A stretch of DNA of 64,000 nt from Theobroma cacao (Eukaryota; Streptophyta; Magnoliopsida; Malvales; Malvaceae), in NCBI RefSeq assembly GCF_000208745.1, contig NC_030852.1:2139525-2203524 (forward strand), read 5' to 3'. Below the pieces are notes generated by a model that had not been told where the DNA came from, did no database searches, and was given only the letters and a program-made list of their open reading frames with translations. A program made the position numbers and the translations under genes. Below are positions 36,784 through 47,684 of this stretch, piece by piece (position 1 is the first letter of the stretch; every line of letters starts with the position of its first letter).

Positions 36784-38272
36784 CACTTCCTGAAGATCTG
36801 TATTGCAAATCCCAATCTTGGATCTCAGTTCTTCAAACCTTTCTCTATTAAACCCTTTGGTAAATAAGTCAGCTAGCTGGTCAGCAGTGCAGCAGTACTC
36901 TATAGATCTCTCACCATTTTTAACAACATCTTTAATAACATGAAACTTGATTTTGATATGTTTAGTTCTCCCATGATAGATAGGATTGTGAGCCATAGTA
37001 ATAGTAGACTTGTTCTCCACCCAAAGTGTGGTTGAGTCTTTAATATTAATCTTCAAATTTAGTAAAATCTTTCTAAGCCACAAAGCTTGATTTGCAGTAG
37101 ATGCTACTATAATGTATTCTGCCTTTGTAGAAGATTGAGGTACAGTTTCCTGCTTTTTTGAGTTCAAGCAAAAATAGCACCACCAAAGGAAAAAAATATC
37201 TAGTGGTATTCTTGGAATCTTCTATACTCCCACCCTAATCACTTTCACAAAACCCTTGAAGATCTTGTTTATCAGACTTGCAAAATTTCAAACCAAAACT
37301 TAGAGTTCCTCTAATGTACATGAGTACCGTTTTAGTTGCAACTAGATGATTCTCTGATGGCTTTTACATGAACCTTGCTAAAAAGCTAATTGCATACATG
37401 ATGTCTGGTTTGGTTGTAGAGAGATAGGAAAGAATTCCAATAAGTTTTCTGTATAAAGCAACATCTATTTCAGCACCTCTATCAGGTTTGCTTAATTTGC
37501 TCCCAAAGACTAAAAGAGTTGTAGTAGCTTTACAATTCTCCATTTTGAACTTCTTTAGCAATTTTGAGGCATATTTCTTCTGATGCACCAGTATATAATT
37601 AGTTTTCTAACTAATTTGCAAACCAAGGAAGTAGGTCATCTTACCATCATCACTCATATCAAATTCAGCCTTAAGCTTGGTGTTGAATTTAGTCACAACA
37701 CCATTATCAGGTCCAATAATCAATAAATCATCTACATATAAAGAAATAATCAATTGCATAGCACCATTAGAGCTCTTTACATATAAAGTATGATGACTTT
37801 CATTGCGTATGAACTTCTCATTTCTAAGAAAGCCATCTATCTTTTCATACTAGGCTCTCGGAGCTTGTTTCAAGCCACAGAGTGCCTTAGTCAGCTTACA
37901 CACCTCGTCTTCCTGTCCAGGTTCCACAAAACTTTTTATTTGTTTTATGAATATGTCTTCTGAGATAAGTCCATTTAAAAAAGCATATTTTATATTTAGA
38001 TGCCAAATACCCCAGTTTTCTTTTACAGCAATAGCTATAAGCAAACTTATAGTGTCGTGTTTAGCAACTGGTGCAAACGTCTCAAAGTAATCTATACCAT
38101 AAGTTTGAGAGAAACCTTTCACTACTAACTTGGCTTTGAGCTTGTTTATTGTTCCATCAGAATTGTGTTTGGTTCTGAACACCCATTTGACACCAATAAC
38201 CTTCTGCTCTGGTGGTCTGTCAACAAGGATCCAAGTTTGATTTTTCTTTATCATTGACATTTCAACCTTCAT
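36778..38272 (-). pseudogene. copia reverse transcriptase and RNase H, broken
   Basis: An open piece at 38272-37850 gives KKNQTWILVDRP, GVKWVFRTKHNSDG, DYFETFAPVAK and LCGLKQAPRA, the N-terminal RT core. After a stop the frame continues with SLYVDDLLIIG; the YVDD catalytic motif lies at 37728-37739. A further piece (37588-37364) has QKKYASKLLKKF and YRKLIGILSYLSTTKPDI. RNase H at 37167-36778 has SSTKAEYI, ALWLRKIL, GRTKHIKIKFHVIKD and DLFTKGF, ending at TAG in the LTR. At least four stops or shifts interrupt the polyprotein. Confidence 0.85.
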
Positions 38273-38553
38273 AGCCTATCTCTACTTGTTAACTGTAGCA
38301 GCTTCAGCATAAGATCCAGGTTTTGTAATTGTAGCATAACACTTGGAATAAATGTCCTGTAGGGACCTAGTTCCTCTTACAAGAGGTTAATCAACATTAT
38401 CATCCCATTCTACAATCACTTAAAGCTCAGAAAGATTATTAGCAGTAGGTGCTAGATTTTTTATGTTTTCAACAGTGTTAGAATCCTAGTTCCACTTCAT
38501 ATTTTCATCAAGCACAACATCCCTACAAATAAATGGCTTCAAAGTTTTAACAT

Positions 38554-39671
38554 TCAGTAGCCTATACCCTTTTGAAGTTTCATTGTCCCCACATGTATTG
38601 TAGCGACTGATTTATCATCTAGCTTTGTTCTCCTTATATATGGGACCTTTGCATAGTAAATACACCTAAACACCTTCAAATGATCCACAGTTAGTTTGAC
38701 ATCCAGTAAGGCTTCATAAGGAGTTTTACTTGACAAAGCTTTGGTTAATGCTAAGTTAAGTAAATAATTGGCAGTGTTAACTGCTTCTGCCCATAGAGTT
38801 TTTGGTAAGCCTTTTTCATATAGTAGACACCTTGCCATTGCCATTAGAGTCTTGTTTTTCCTTTTTGACACCCCATTTTACTGAGAACTATAGTTGACTG
38901 TTTGTTAATGCACAATCCCAAATTTACTCAAATTCATTTTAAACTCCTTTGCTGTATATCAGTCCCATTATCACTCCTCAAAATCTTTATTCTCAAGCTC
39001 ATCTGATTTTCTACCAGTGTTTTAAACTTTATAAACACCCCTAATGCAACAAATTTTTGCTTGAGAAACTATGCCTAACTAAATCTAGTAAGGTCATCAA
39101 TAAAGAAAATAGAATGCCTGCTACCATTGAGAGATGCAGTCTTCATTAGTCCTCCAAGATCAGTGTGAAGCAGCTGCAGTTTTTGTGTTGCATACCAACT
39201 TCCAGTTTTGGGAAATGGCTCACGTTTTTGCCTACCAAACTGACAGATATCATAGACCTTATTTGACTTGGTGATCCTTGGTAAGCTAACAACCATGTCA
39301 TTTGAAGCCATTTGCATAAGTGAACCATAGCTCACATGGCCAAACCTGTTGTGCCATAGTGCTGCATTAGTCAAGGTGTATTTATAAGTTGCATGATTCA
39401 CTTTCATCCAATCCAGGGGAAAACACTTGTTCCTCATGCCAACTGTCAACAATTCAATTCCAACAGAATCCTTCATAGCGCAAGCTTTGTCCCTGAAGGT
39501 TAACTTATAACCATCATCCACAAGTTGACCAACATTAAGAGGATTTTGGCTAACCTCGAGAGCATAAAACACATTTGAAATAGTTTTCAAACCATTACTT
39601 GTTTGAACACCTACTATTGACCCCAGCAACCAACCCGTTTCTTTAAACCTTCGCTCCTTTAGTTGGCTCAT
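38554..39671 (-). pseudogene. copia integrase with GAG-preintegrase domain, broken
   Basis: 39671-39075 contains the preintegrase region (LLTVGMRNKCFPLDW, ALWHNRFGHVSYGSLMQMA) and the start of the integrase core (LHTDLGGLMKTASL, SIFFIDDLTRFS). The zinc motif is damaged: the usual C-x-x-C reads YDIC, so its first Cys is lost. 38871-38554 adds KTLWAEAVNTANYLLN and KTPYEALLDVK. Stops separate the two pieces. Confidence 0.85.
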
Positions 39672-39725
39672 GGTGCCTTTGCCTTTGTCGGCCTAAGCAT
39701 TTCCTATAACGACTCCCTCTTTCTT

Positions 39726-41293
39726 TCCCTTTCCCCTTTCTTTTTGCCACAAATTTCTTCTCTTTCTAAAAAAACCTAGCCACCATTCTTCTTAAAGTGC
39801 AAGGTCTCATTCACTCTAAAAACTGTATAAATACCTCAAAATCTATCTTATCAGTATCATTCATCTCTTCCTAAAAAAAAAACATATTTTACTTTCTTTA
39901 TCTCTTTAATTATCCGGTAATTTTATTTAGTAATTCTCATTTAATTTTAGTTTTGTTTGTATTCTTTATGCATTTGTGTTTTTTTCTTCTACAATAAGTG
40001 ATTTGAAAAATAAATAATCTTTGCTAAATTGAATTTGGAATTGATTTATTTTGTATTTAATGTGTTATTTTTGATCTGGGCCTTTTTATTCTTTCAAAAT
40101 GGGTTAGATTAAGGTTCAATGGGTGGTGATTTTGAAGGGATTAGATAGACTCTAGCTTCACATTATCGAGAGCTGAAGACTTTGTTGTCTGTTTTTTTTT
40201 TTTTGAGTGGTTTTTACTTTGCTTCCTAGCCTGTTGATGTTTTCTAGAGTAAGACTTAATTGAATCAAAGTCAAAGCAAACGTTGGTTTTAGTTGGCATA
40301 AAAAGAAAATACCACACATGCATCCTCAACAAATCAAATAATTCCAAACATATATCGAACACATGTCATTCAAAGAAAGCCACAATGTAGCCATACTTGG
40401 AAGCCCCTTTGGGGCTTCATTTTAAATATGTTATAGATATTTTCAAAATAAATGATTGTCTCTTTATATGAAAAGTTATTTTAACTCAAAGGTTATATCA
40501 TATAAAGTGATATAGTATGATTATTAGATTGTAGGTGGGGCTTTTCTTATGAATAGTTATGTCTATTGGTAAAGTGACATATTTGGAAAAACACTTATAA
40601 ATCCAAAGGTTATGAGACAATTAAAAAATACCAAAACTCAAAAGTTTGGATATGAAAAGCTATCTTTTCATATTATAGCTCAAAAGTTATGTCTTATGGA
40701 ATGAATGATTGTCTTTTTATAAGGTGATTATTGGAACAATACCTTTATCCAATGACTGTGTTGATACACCAAAACAAATAAGACAAGTGCAGAAAAATCA
40801 AGAGAGATAAAAGTGTTATTTTTTGAAAATAAACATAAACACTTGAGTTCTCATTATCTATCAAAGGAATCAAAATTCCTTATAATTTACTTGCTGCAGA
40901 AAGTAGGCTTTGAGGCCGAACAACTTTGTAAACCCTCGAGTGTATCTAGAAGTTTACTTTCGTAAAGTGCAAGATGAAAGTAGATGTTGGTTTCATTGTA
41001 TCTTTAAAGCTATTCGCATTATTTTTCTTTATATATTAAATGGTGGGGGCAAAATAAGTCCTAAAGATAGCATCTATTGAAAGGCTCGCTTTGAAATCAA
41101 TTTTGCCGGTTCTTTGAATTCCATCTAAACCCTATTTGTACCATCAACTTAATTGTTTTTATATTTAAATCAAAGTTGGATTATTCAGAATATCCTTAAA
41201 GTAGTTTCGAAATTACTTTCACTATTTTTTTTATGATGAAGTAATCTTGCCACTAATTTCTTATTATTTTCAACGTAACTTATTACTTGTTTC
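39726..41293. other. No gene seen; unclassified repetitive sequence
   Basis: No family-like frame. Between about 40440 and 40740 short phrases such as AACTCAAAGGTTAT and ATGAATGATTGTCT recur in diverged form, suggesting an old repeat. The 73-codon Lys-rich ORF at 40141-40362 matches nothing I know. Confidence 0.5.
40400..40437 (-). mobile_element. Helitron 5' terminus, same family as 11587-11748
   Basis: The minus strand starts after an A with TCTATAACATA and reaches a perfect hairpin (8-bp stem GAAGCCCC, 3-base loop, 40400-40418) at the same distance as in the 162-bp element. The element would run toward lower coordinates, but I could not find its 3' hairpin and CTAG before the copia insert, so it may be truncated. 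Confidence 0.55.
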
Positions 41294-43952
41294 TGTCGTA
41301 ACGTGCGGGTTCGGGAATCCAATCGCCAGACGCGAGTGAAAACTCTAAAACTAGGAGTCGCCACCAATATTTTTACTAGGTGTGATTGGCCACCTATTGA
41401 CTTGATTCTAATCGACGAAGCCTTAAATTAATTTTAAGTCCGTCGAAGAGAACCTTAAACTGGTCTACGATTTTCTAGATCTAGGCTCGGGAGTACGGTT
41501 ACGTCCGGGAAAGGATTAGCACCCCCGGGACGCTCGTTCCATGAACGGTACCATTTTTTAGATTATCCGATAAGGCTTAAATTTTTTTAAGTTCATTATA
41601 TTTCCTTAGTTATTATTCTTTTACTTTATCTCCTACTTAACCTAAAATGGAATGCAAATGTGAGGCAAGATGAAATGCATGGCGTGAGATAAAAATATGT
41701 CGGACGAATAACCTTTTATCGAGGACGTTCTCCCAGATCCGCCCATCATACTGGTGGGATCTGGGGTGTTCTCTTACCTAGGGAATTATCTGAGAAATTC
41801 GTCTTCGCAAATTCGACGAATAAATCCCATCATTGGGGTTATCATACGTTTTTATTTAAAAATAATATTTTCGTGAATATGAACTTATTACGAGCAAAAG
41901 CCTTTTTATTAAAGATGTTTCCCGAGCCCTCCCATCATACTGGTGGGACCCGGGGACATCTTTTCACCTAGAAAGTTTTTCGAGAGAAACTCACCTTCGC
42001 AAGATCTTCGAAAAATCCCATCATCGGGACTTATGCTCTCAAACAAAAATATCTTTATGCAATGATATGCATAATGCAATAGAAATATATGATATGCCTT
42101 TGAAGTTTATTTTTATTTTATTATATTTTTTATTTTTTCATAATATATTTTTTTATTTATTTAAAATTAAAAATCTCGAAATCTCAAAATCAATGCCTTC
42201 CCATCATACTGGTGGAGCCTTAATTCGGATCCCGAAACTAGAAAAAATAAGCCCGAGATTGTGGCTTCTCGCGTCCCAACTGATCATCCCATTATCGGTA
42301 TTAAATTAAACAATTTTGTTGATAATTCTTTATCTTATCTTAATTTCATTCTCTCTTCATCTATATCCCTCTCCATTTTATATAAAACCTTTTTTTTTAA
42401 TATATTTCATATTTTTGTTTCATTACATTTTAATTCTAATTCTTCCTAATTTATTCTCATCTATTTTTTAATTTTTAATTTTTGTTCTCTCTTAACATTT
42501 AATCATTTTTATATGTATCTTGTCTTTTTTATTCTACCTAATAATCTACTAAAACTGATTTGTCTTTATACCTAAACATTGGGCCCAGCACAACCACAAA
42601 ATCAAAACCAAACAAAAAAAGTATACCTTCAGTGGGTTGACAGTAGCCCAACACAATTAGTCTGGCCCAATTGGTCTGCCTCTCAAAGCCTACCGTCTGG
42701 TCCCTGTCCAGCAGCCTGCCAAATGCCCAAAACGATGCCGTTTCACATACACCAACCCTAACTATTTAAACCTCTTTTTTTTTTTTTACCTTTTTTCTCA
42801 TTTTCTCCTCTCACATTCTCCCTCTACCCGCCGGATTCTCTCTTCTCTCTCTAAAAAAAATCACTTTTCTCCTCTCTTCTCTCTCACCGACGCCTGCTCC
42901 TTTCTTCTCTCTCATCGACGCCTGCTCATCTCTTCTCTCTCTCTCTTTCTCTCTTTATACCCATCGACGACAGGACCCAAAGCTTCTCCTAACTGGTGGC
43001 AAACCCAACTTTTTTCCCCCTGACCGACGGTGAAATCTTTCCCTCTCTCCCTCACTGTTCCCCCCAAACCGGACCTCCCTAACCGACGACGTCGCTGGCT
43101 ACCTTTTCCTCTCCCGTCGTCGATCGGCGACCCAAGATTCCCTTTTTATCGGTGCCACTCCAATCTCTCTCCCAACCACTGGTCGGTACTTTTTGTTTCT
43201 CCTTCACCGTTCTTTGATCGGCGACAAGCTCACCAACCGGATCTCCTATTGGCAGTCGAATCTTTCCTCTCCTATCGATACCGGCTACCAAGGTCGGACC
43301 TCTCTTCGCCTTTTTCTATCGTCGGTCGGCTCTCCCTCTTTGCCTTCTCTTACCTCCGATCGGCTTTAGCTCTAGATTTGTCCTCCCTGTAGCTGCTCGA
43401 CGTTGCTGGGGTCGCTCCCTTCTTTTCGTCGGTAGCTAAGGCCCCGACTACCCACCGATGGCAGTGCAAGTACCCGTAAAAATCCAAAATAAAAAAAATC
43501 CCCCCCCAAAATCCGGTTACTCTCATTTTATTGTGTATTTTTGATTGATTTTTTTTTTTGTATTTTGTGGATGCATTTTTTCTGATTTGTGGATTATTGT
43601 GGCTGCTAGAAAACTAGGATTTCCTCTAGTTGCTGTTTTTGTGGTTTCTTGATTGCCTAAGGATTTTTTTAGGATTGCCGATTGTTGGGTTTTTTTTTTT
43701 ATTTTTGCTCTTTTTTTTTTGGATTTTTTTGATTGCTTCGTTCCCTGCTTTCCGTTGCTACAGTGCCATTTTATACACTTGGCTTCTTTGGTCGAGTGTA
43801 GTGCTTCCACTACTTTGCCAAACGTGATTTTTTCGCGTCTGGCAAGAAGGATGGTGCCCGCACCCTGCCAGACGTACTACTTTTTTTTTAATTAATTAAT
43901 TTTTAATTTTTATTTTTTTTTTGTTTATCTAAGAAAATTTACAGTGTCTACA
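41294..43952 (+). repeat. Solo LTR, 2,659 bp, with 5-bp target duplication
   Basis: Starts TGTCGTAACG and ends GTGTCTACA; GTTTC stands directly before (41289-41293) and directly after (43953-43957). Its first part holds GGAGTCGCCACCAA, GGATTAGCACCCCC and CCATGAACGGTACC, phrases I associate with LTRs of large plant retroelements, probably Ty3/gypsy. Three diverged internal repeats centre on CCCATCATACTGGTGG (41742, 41931, 42200). A TATA-like CTATTTAAACC near 42762-42772 followed by a CT-rich leader indicates transcription to the right. No internal domain, primer site or second LTR follows, so this is a solo LTR left by recombination. ORFs inside (for example 43030-43392) are unlikely to be genes. 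Confidence 0.75.
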
Positions 43953-44331
43953 GTTTCTACATTACTTTTATCATTGTATGGAGTGATATAATTTCTTGTA
44001 AGATAGTTTTATTTGTATTGTATCGGGAATGTGTTATTAGTTAGAATCAAACATCTAAAATGATGTAATACCAAAGTCAATTTAATAATTTCTCTTATTT
44101 TACATTTTTAATTACAATTACCATCCTTTTTTAAGCCAAAAATCAAACATGCCAGTTCATATCATTAGGGTGACACCATAAATGATAGGAATAATTAGTA
44201 CCTCATTTAATTATATGTTTTAAAAACACTTATTTCCAACAAACACATTATTCAATTCAAATTTTCATTCATCTCTAAAAGTAGTGGTGAATCCAGGGTT
44301 TTGCATGAGAAGTGATTAAAGAGTAATTATA

Positions 44332-44374
<43 letters not shown>

Positions 44375-45434
44375 TTTATACATATAATAAAGAAAATTAA
44401 AAATTAAAGAGTAGCAATTGTCACCACTCGCCACCACTTTGACTTCATCAGTATTTAGAAGTGATCGACAATTAAAATGACTGGATTACACAACTCAAAA
44501 CACTATCTTAATGTGTGCTCATTGACGCTTATCCCTTGTATTCAAAATTAGATAAAACTAAGTATTGGAATTACTCTACTTTAAGTTAAATCAATTTAAG
44601 TTTAAATTCAGAAAGCCCAAATCTTGAATTTAATTTTAAAATTTAAAATAAAATTATAAAATAATAATTTAATTAACCTTGTAAAAGGTTTATAGATGCT
44701 AGTTAACGGAAGTCATATTATAAAAACGTTAAACTCAATTAGGCTCTTAAATCACTCATGTGATGATGTAAGTTAAACTCGGCTTTATTTTATACTAAGC
44801 AAGTTAAATTCAAGTTATTGACACGTGTACTCTATTTAAAACTTACATTTAAAAGAGATTTGAGGGGGTCCACATGTGGCCCCGAAAAGTGATTCACAGT
44901 TGTCGAGATGCTATTGGGTGAGAAAGGATGTTTTGTTGGGTGTTGTGGCGCATGTAGGCTTAAAATGGGCCACACTGAAACCTTATTGTACAGAGTGAAG
45001 AACATATAAAATCCAAGGCGAGAGCCAGGTACAGTAGAATTCGGAAACAGGGGATGAAACAGAGAGAAAGGAAACAGAGAGATGGGAAACAGAGTAAATG
45101 GCATTCATTAATTGATTTCAGTAAGAAAAAGACACGCCCCCGTATATTTGGATACTGTTTACAATCATTTACGCGGTCATTATCAATTAATTTTTCTTTT
45201 CTTTCCATGTTTATTTGGTGTTATTTTCTTCGTTTCATTGATTGTTTTAGATTTTCTTTCCTTTGGTAAATAAACAAAATACGTTGAAATTGAATTCCTA
45301 TTTTTTTGCATCACAATCTTCTAAAGTGCCCTGATTTTTAGTAGATTCAATTTCTCCTCGCCCTTTAAAGAGCTAGACGATGTCCTCGAGAAAAAAAAAA
45401 ACAGAGGTGGAAGAGAGAAAGAAACAGAGTATAT
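43953..45434. other. Intergenic; upstream region of the ERF gene
   Basis: No gene seen. A (TA)n run lies at 44335-44371. A TATA-like CATATAAAATCC near 45005-45014 could serve the ERF gene, implying a long leader; the true start is unknown. ORFs at 44832-45269 are overlapping and low-complexity. Confidence 0.5.
44335..44371. repeat. (TA)n microsatellite
   Basis: Uninterrupted TA run of about 18 units. Confidence 0.9.
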
Positions 45435-45769
45435 ATGTCGTCAGGATTTGGTGAAGTGATCATTGGTGCTTCAAGGAAGCTCTGCAACTCTTTTTCATTC
45501 TCTGCTTATCAAACTCTGCTTCTTCAGCAGCACCGTTTCCATGCAATCTCTTTCTCTTCAACGGTAATGCCAATTCTAGTTACTTCGATTTTTCTCTTGC
45601 TTTGTCATCAAGATACCATCGTTTTTCTGATTCTGTGTTTAATTATTTAGTATTTTATTATTTGGGGTTTTAATAGGGTTTATGAGGTCTAAGGATTTTT
45701 GGGTTTCTTCAGGATCAAGTAGGACTAGGATACGTTATGTATCTTCTTTCCTTCTCTATCCTTGTTTAA
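45435..45769 (+). CDS. Spliced upstream ORF (candidate conserved-peptide uORF) of the ERF gene
   Basis: Proposed exons 45435-45563 and 45713-45769, joined in phase 0 across a 149-base GT-AG intron, encode 61 residues ending 62 bases before the ERF start. Exon 1 reads MSSGFGEVIIGASRKL and so on to SFSST; exon 2 adds DQVGLGYVMYLLSFSILV and a stop. From memory, the Arabidopsis CRF-type ERF118 gene carries an annotated conserved-peptide uORF (CPuORF53), which would make this its homologue; I could not compare sequences. Such peptides usually stall ribosomes and limit main-ORF translation. Without splicing the ORF would be 71 residues and end in the intron. Both the splice sites and coding status are inference. 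Confidence 0.5.
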
Positions 45770-45831
45770 ATTGACTATGTTCAAAGGAATTTTCTAGTTT
45801 AAGAAGGATTTAACTGTGTATAAATAGCACA

Positions 45832-47004
45832 ATGCCAGGCCTTCAAGCACGAAATTTGAGTCGAATGAAGAACCCTGACAAGGAAAACATGGAGCCAAGT
45901 TTGAATTTGCCGAAGAAGCTTCGAATTGTATACAATGATCCAGATGTTACAGATTCATCGAGTGATGAAGAAGAGATTAAACTGAAGAATAAAATTTTGG
46001 GTACTAAGCGTGTTGTCAAGGAGATTTCACATTCAGCTGTGCCATGCGAATTTACAAAAGAAGATGATGTTTCTGAATCTAAAAGAGCTCGAAAGTTTTC
46101 TTCTATGTCCAAGGGTGTTCGGAGAAGGCCTTGGGGCAAATTCGCTTCAGAAATCAGAGATCCTTTCAGAAAGAAGCGGCTATGGCTTGGTACTTACACT
46201 ACTGAAGAGGAAGCTGCTGCTGTTTATCAGACAAAGAAACGCGAGTTTGAAGTTATGATGGCAGCTGAACAGGAGAATAACAACTCGTTCACAGTTAAAT
46301 CTGAAGATACTAATTACTCGCAACTGTCTCCTTCCTCCGTGCTTGATGATGTTTCAGTCAATCCAGTCACGAAAGAACACGTGGTGAAGAAAGTGGTAAA
46401 AGAATACAAAATTTTTCAAGAATACAAAACTGTCGAACAATCGGCATCCATTAAAGATGTCTCTGCCGATTTATGGAAAGATGAGGCTTCTGTTATGGAT
46501 TTGTGGGAACTTCCATCTGACTCATGGGAGGAGACCTTCAAGCCGGTATCGGCTAAAGATTTATGGAAAGATGAGGCTTCCGTTGCAAATTTGTGGGAAC
46601 CTCCATCAGACTCATGGAAGAAGACGTTCGAACCGGCATCGATTAAAGATTTATGTAAAGATGAGGCTTTCGTTATGAATTTGTGCGAACCTCCATCAGA
46701 GACATTCGAGCCGGCATCAGTGAAAGATTTATGGAAAGATGAGAATTCGGTTAAGGATTTGTGGGAACCTCCATCAGCTTCTGAGTCATGGAATGAGCTT
46801 TTCGAGTCGGGTGCTGTTGAAAATTATATGAATCTTTGCTCATCTGTCCTTGAGAGTTACATGAATTTTTGGTTGAATGATAATGCTGCCAATTATCAGC
46901 AACCCCTGGTAGAGAATGCCAAGGATAAGTTTATTAACCCGCCTGACATTGCCTTAGATAATAAAAATATGGCTTGGCTGGATGAAATTGTTCTTCAAGC
47001 TTGA
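45832..47004 (+). CDS. AP2/ERF transcription factor, CRF type (group VI-like, ERF118-related)
   Basis: An intact 390-codon ORF. Residues 27-47 ([21 protein letters not shown]) are the CRF domain found only in cytokinin response factors and their group VI-L relatives. Residues 94-140 are the AP2 DNA-binding domain ([18 protein letters not shown], then [16 protein letters not shown]), with the ERF-type Ala/Asp region giving GCC-box preference; its end is modified to KKREFE, as in ERF118-like proteins. The C-terminal half has four tandem repeats of about 30 residues (213-329), each with DLWKDEASV and [10 protein letters not shown], rich in Trp and acids and so plausibly an activation region. No intron interrupts the main ORF; a spliced leader with a uORF is proposed upstream. 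A second in-frame Met is at residue 12. Confidence 0.88.
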   Translation: MPGLQARNLSRMKNPDKENMEPSLNLPKKLRIVYNDPDVTDSSSDEEEIKLKNKILGTKRVVKEISHSAVPCEFTKEDDVSESKRARKFSSMSKGVRRRPWGKFASEIRDPFRKKRLWLGTYTTEEEAAAVYQTKKREFEVMMAAEQENNNSFTVKSEDTNYSQLSPSSVLDDVSVNPVTKEHVVKKVVKEYKIFQEYKTVEQSASIKDVSADLWKDEASVMDLWELPSDSWEETFKPVSAKDLWKDEASVANLWEPPSDSWKKTFEPASIKDLCKDEAFVMNLCEPPSETFEPASVKDLWKDENSVKDLWEPPSASESWNELFESGAVENYMNLCSSVLESYMNFWLNDNAANYQQPLVENAKDKFINPPDIALDNKNMAWLDEIVLQA

Positions 47005-47314
47005 GCTTGTCTTACAGCAGGGGAGAGTTTTGGTTTGCCTCTATGTTGTTAGGAGACATCCAAAGTTTTGTTACTCTCCTGCTGCGGCTTCTGTATCTGT
47101 ATTCTTGCATATGTAATTTCTATAGCACAAGGGCTATTGGAAATTATATGTGCAATTTTGTATTGAGTTTAATTTTGATTATTTCAATTTTAGTTTATAC
47201 TTTACAAATTCAACTAAAACTTGAAATCCTCAATTACCACTCAGTAATTTGTTCATGTTCAAGATTCTAAATAAAATTTAATGAACCAAAACAAAGAGTT
47301 TTACGAGTTTTAAC

Positions 47315-47353
47315 CATAACAATGGTAAAAAAAAAAGGCTTACCATTGTTATG
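47315..47353. repeat. Perfect 14-bp inverted repeat
   Basis: CATAACAATGGTAA (47315-47328) is repeated inverted at 47340-47353 around an A-rich 11-base loop. It lies about 310 bases past the ERF stop and could be in the 3' UTR or be a tiny foldback element. Confidence 0.7.
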
Positions 47354-47684
47354 CTAAATTTTTTATTTCCTTTGTACGTTTTTTTTGATTAAGTTAGGAA
47401 GAACAACTAGACAAATCAACCCAATTGATCATTAAATTGTCTAAAGACAAAGCCACACAAATCATTTATCAGTCTGTTACTCTTCTTAACCCTAGTGCAA
47501 ATCACAAACGAGTCTGGAAGAACCACTAGGTTGAAAACAAGCAAAGATGAGCTTGTTTGATAAGACAGTTATCGGTCTAATACACCATGTTTCAAAAGCT
47601 TCAACCAATCATATATCATGATCAAAGAAGCTAAAATAGGGAAAATAAAGTTAATCAACAGGCTACATTAATCTTAGTATTTAA

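Larger units (their letters stand above)
35330..39725 (-). mobile_element. Degraded Ty1/copia retrotransposon with permuted order
   Basis: Read along the minus strand the parts occur as: end of the protease/linker and integrase (from about 39720), reverse transcriptase, RNase H (to 36778), one LTR (36783-36318), primer binding site, then gag with its zinc knuckle (36201 to about 35335). A normal copy would read LTR-gag-protease-integrase-RT-RNase H-LTR. Here gag follows the LTR and the only missing piece is the stretch between zinc knuckle and protease, exactly where both ends of the insert fall. Every coding part has stops or frameshifts, so the element is dead. No second LTR is seen on either side. 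Confidence 0.75.

Noticed and set aside
43030..43392. 120-codon Pro/Arg/Ser-rich ORF
   Set aside because: Lies inside the solo LTR in its CT-rich leader; composition follows the nucleotide bias.
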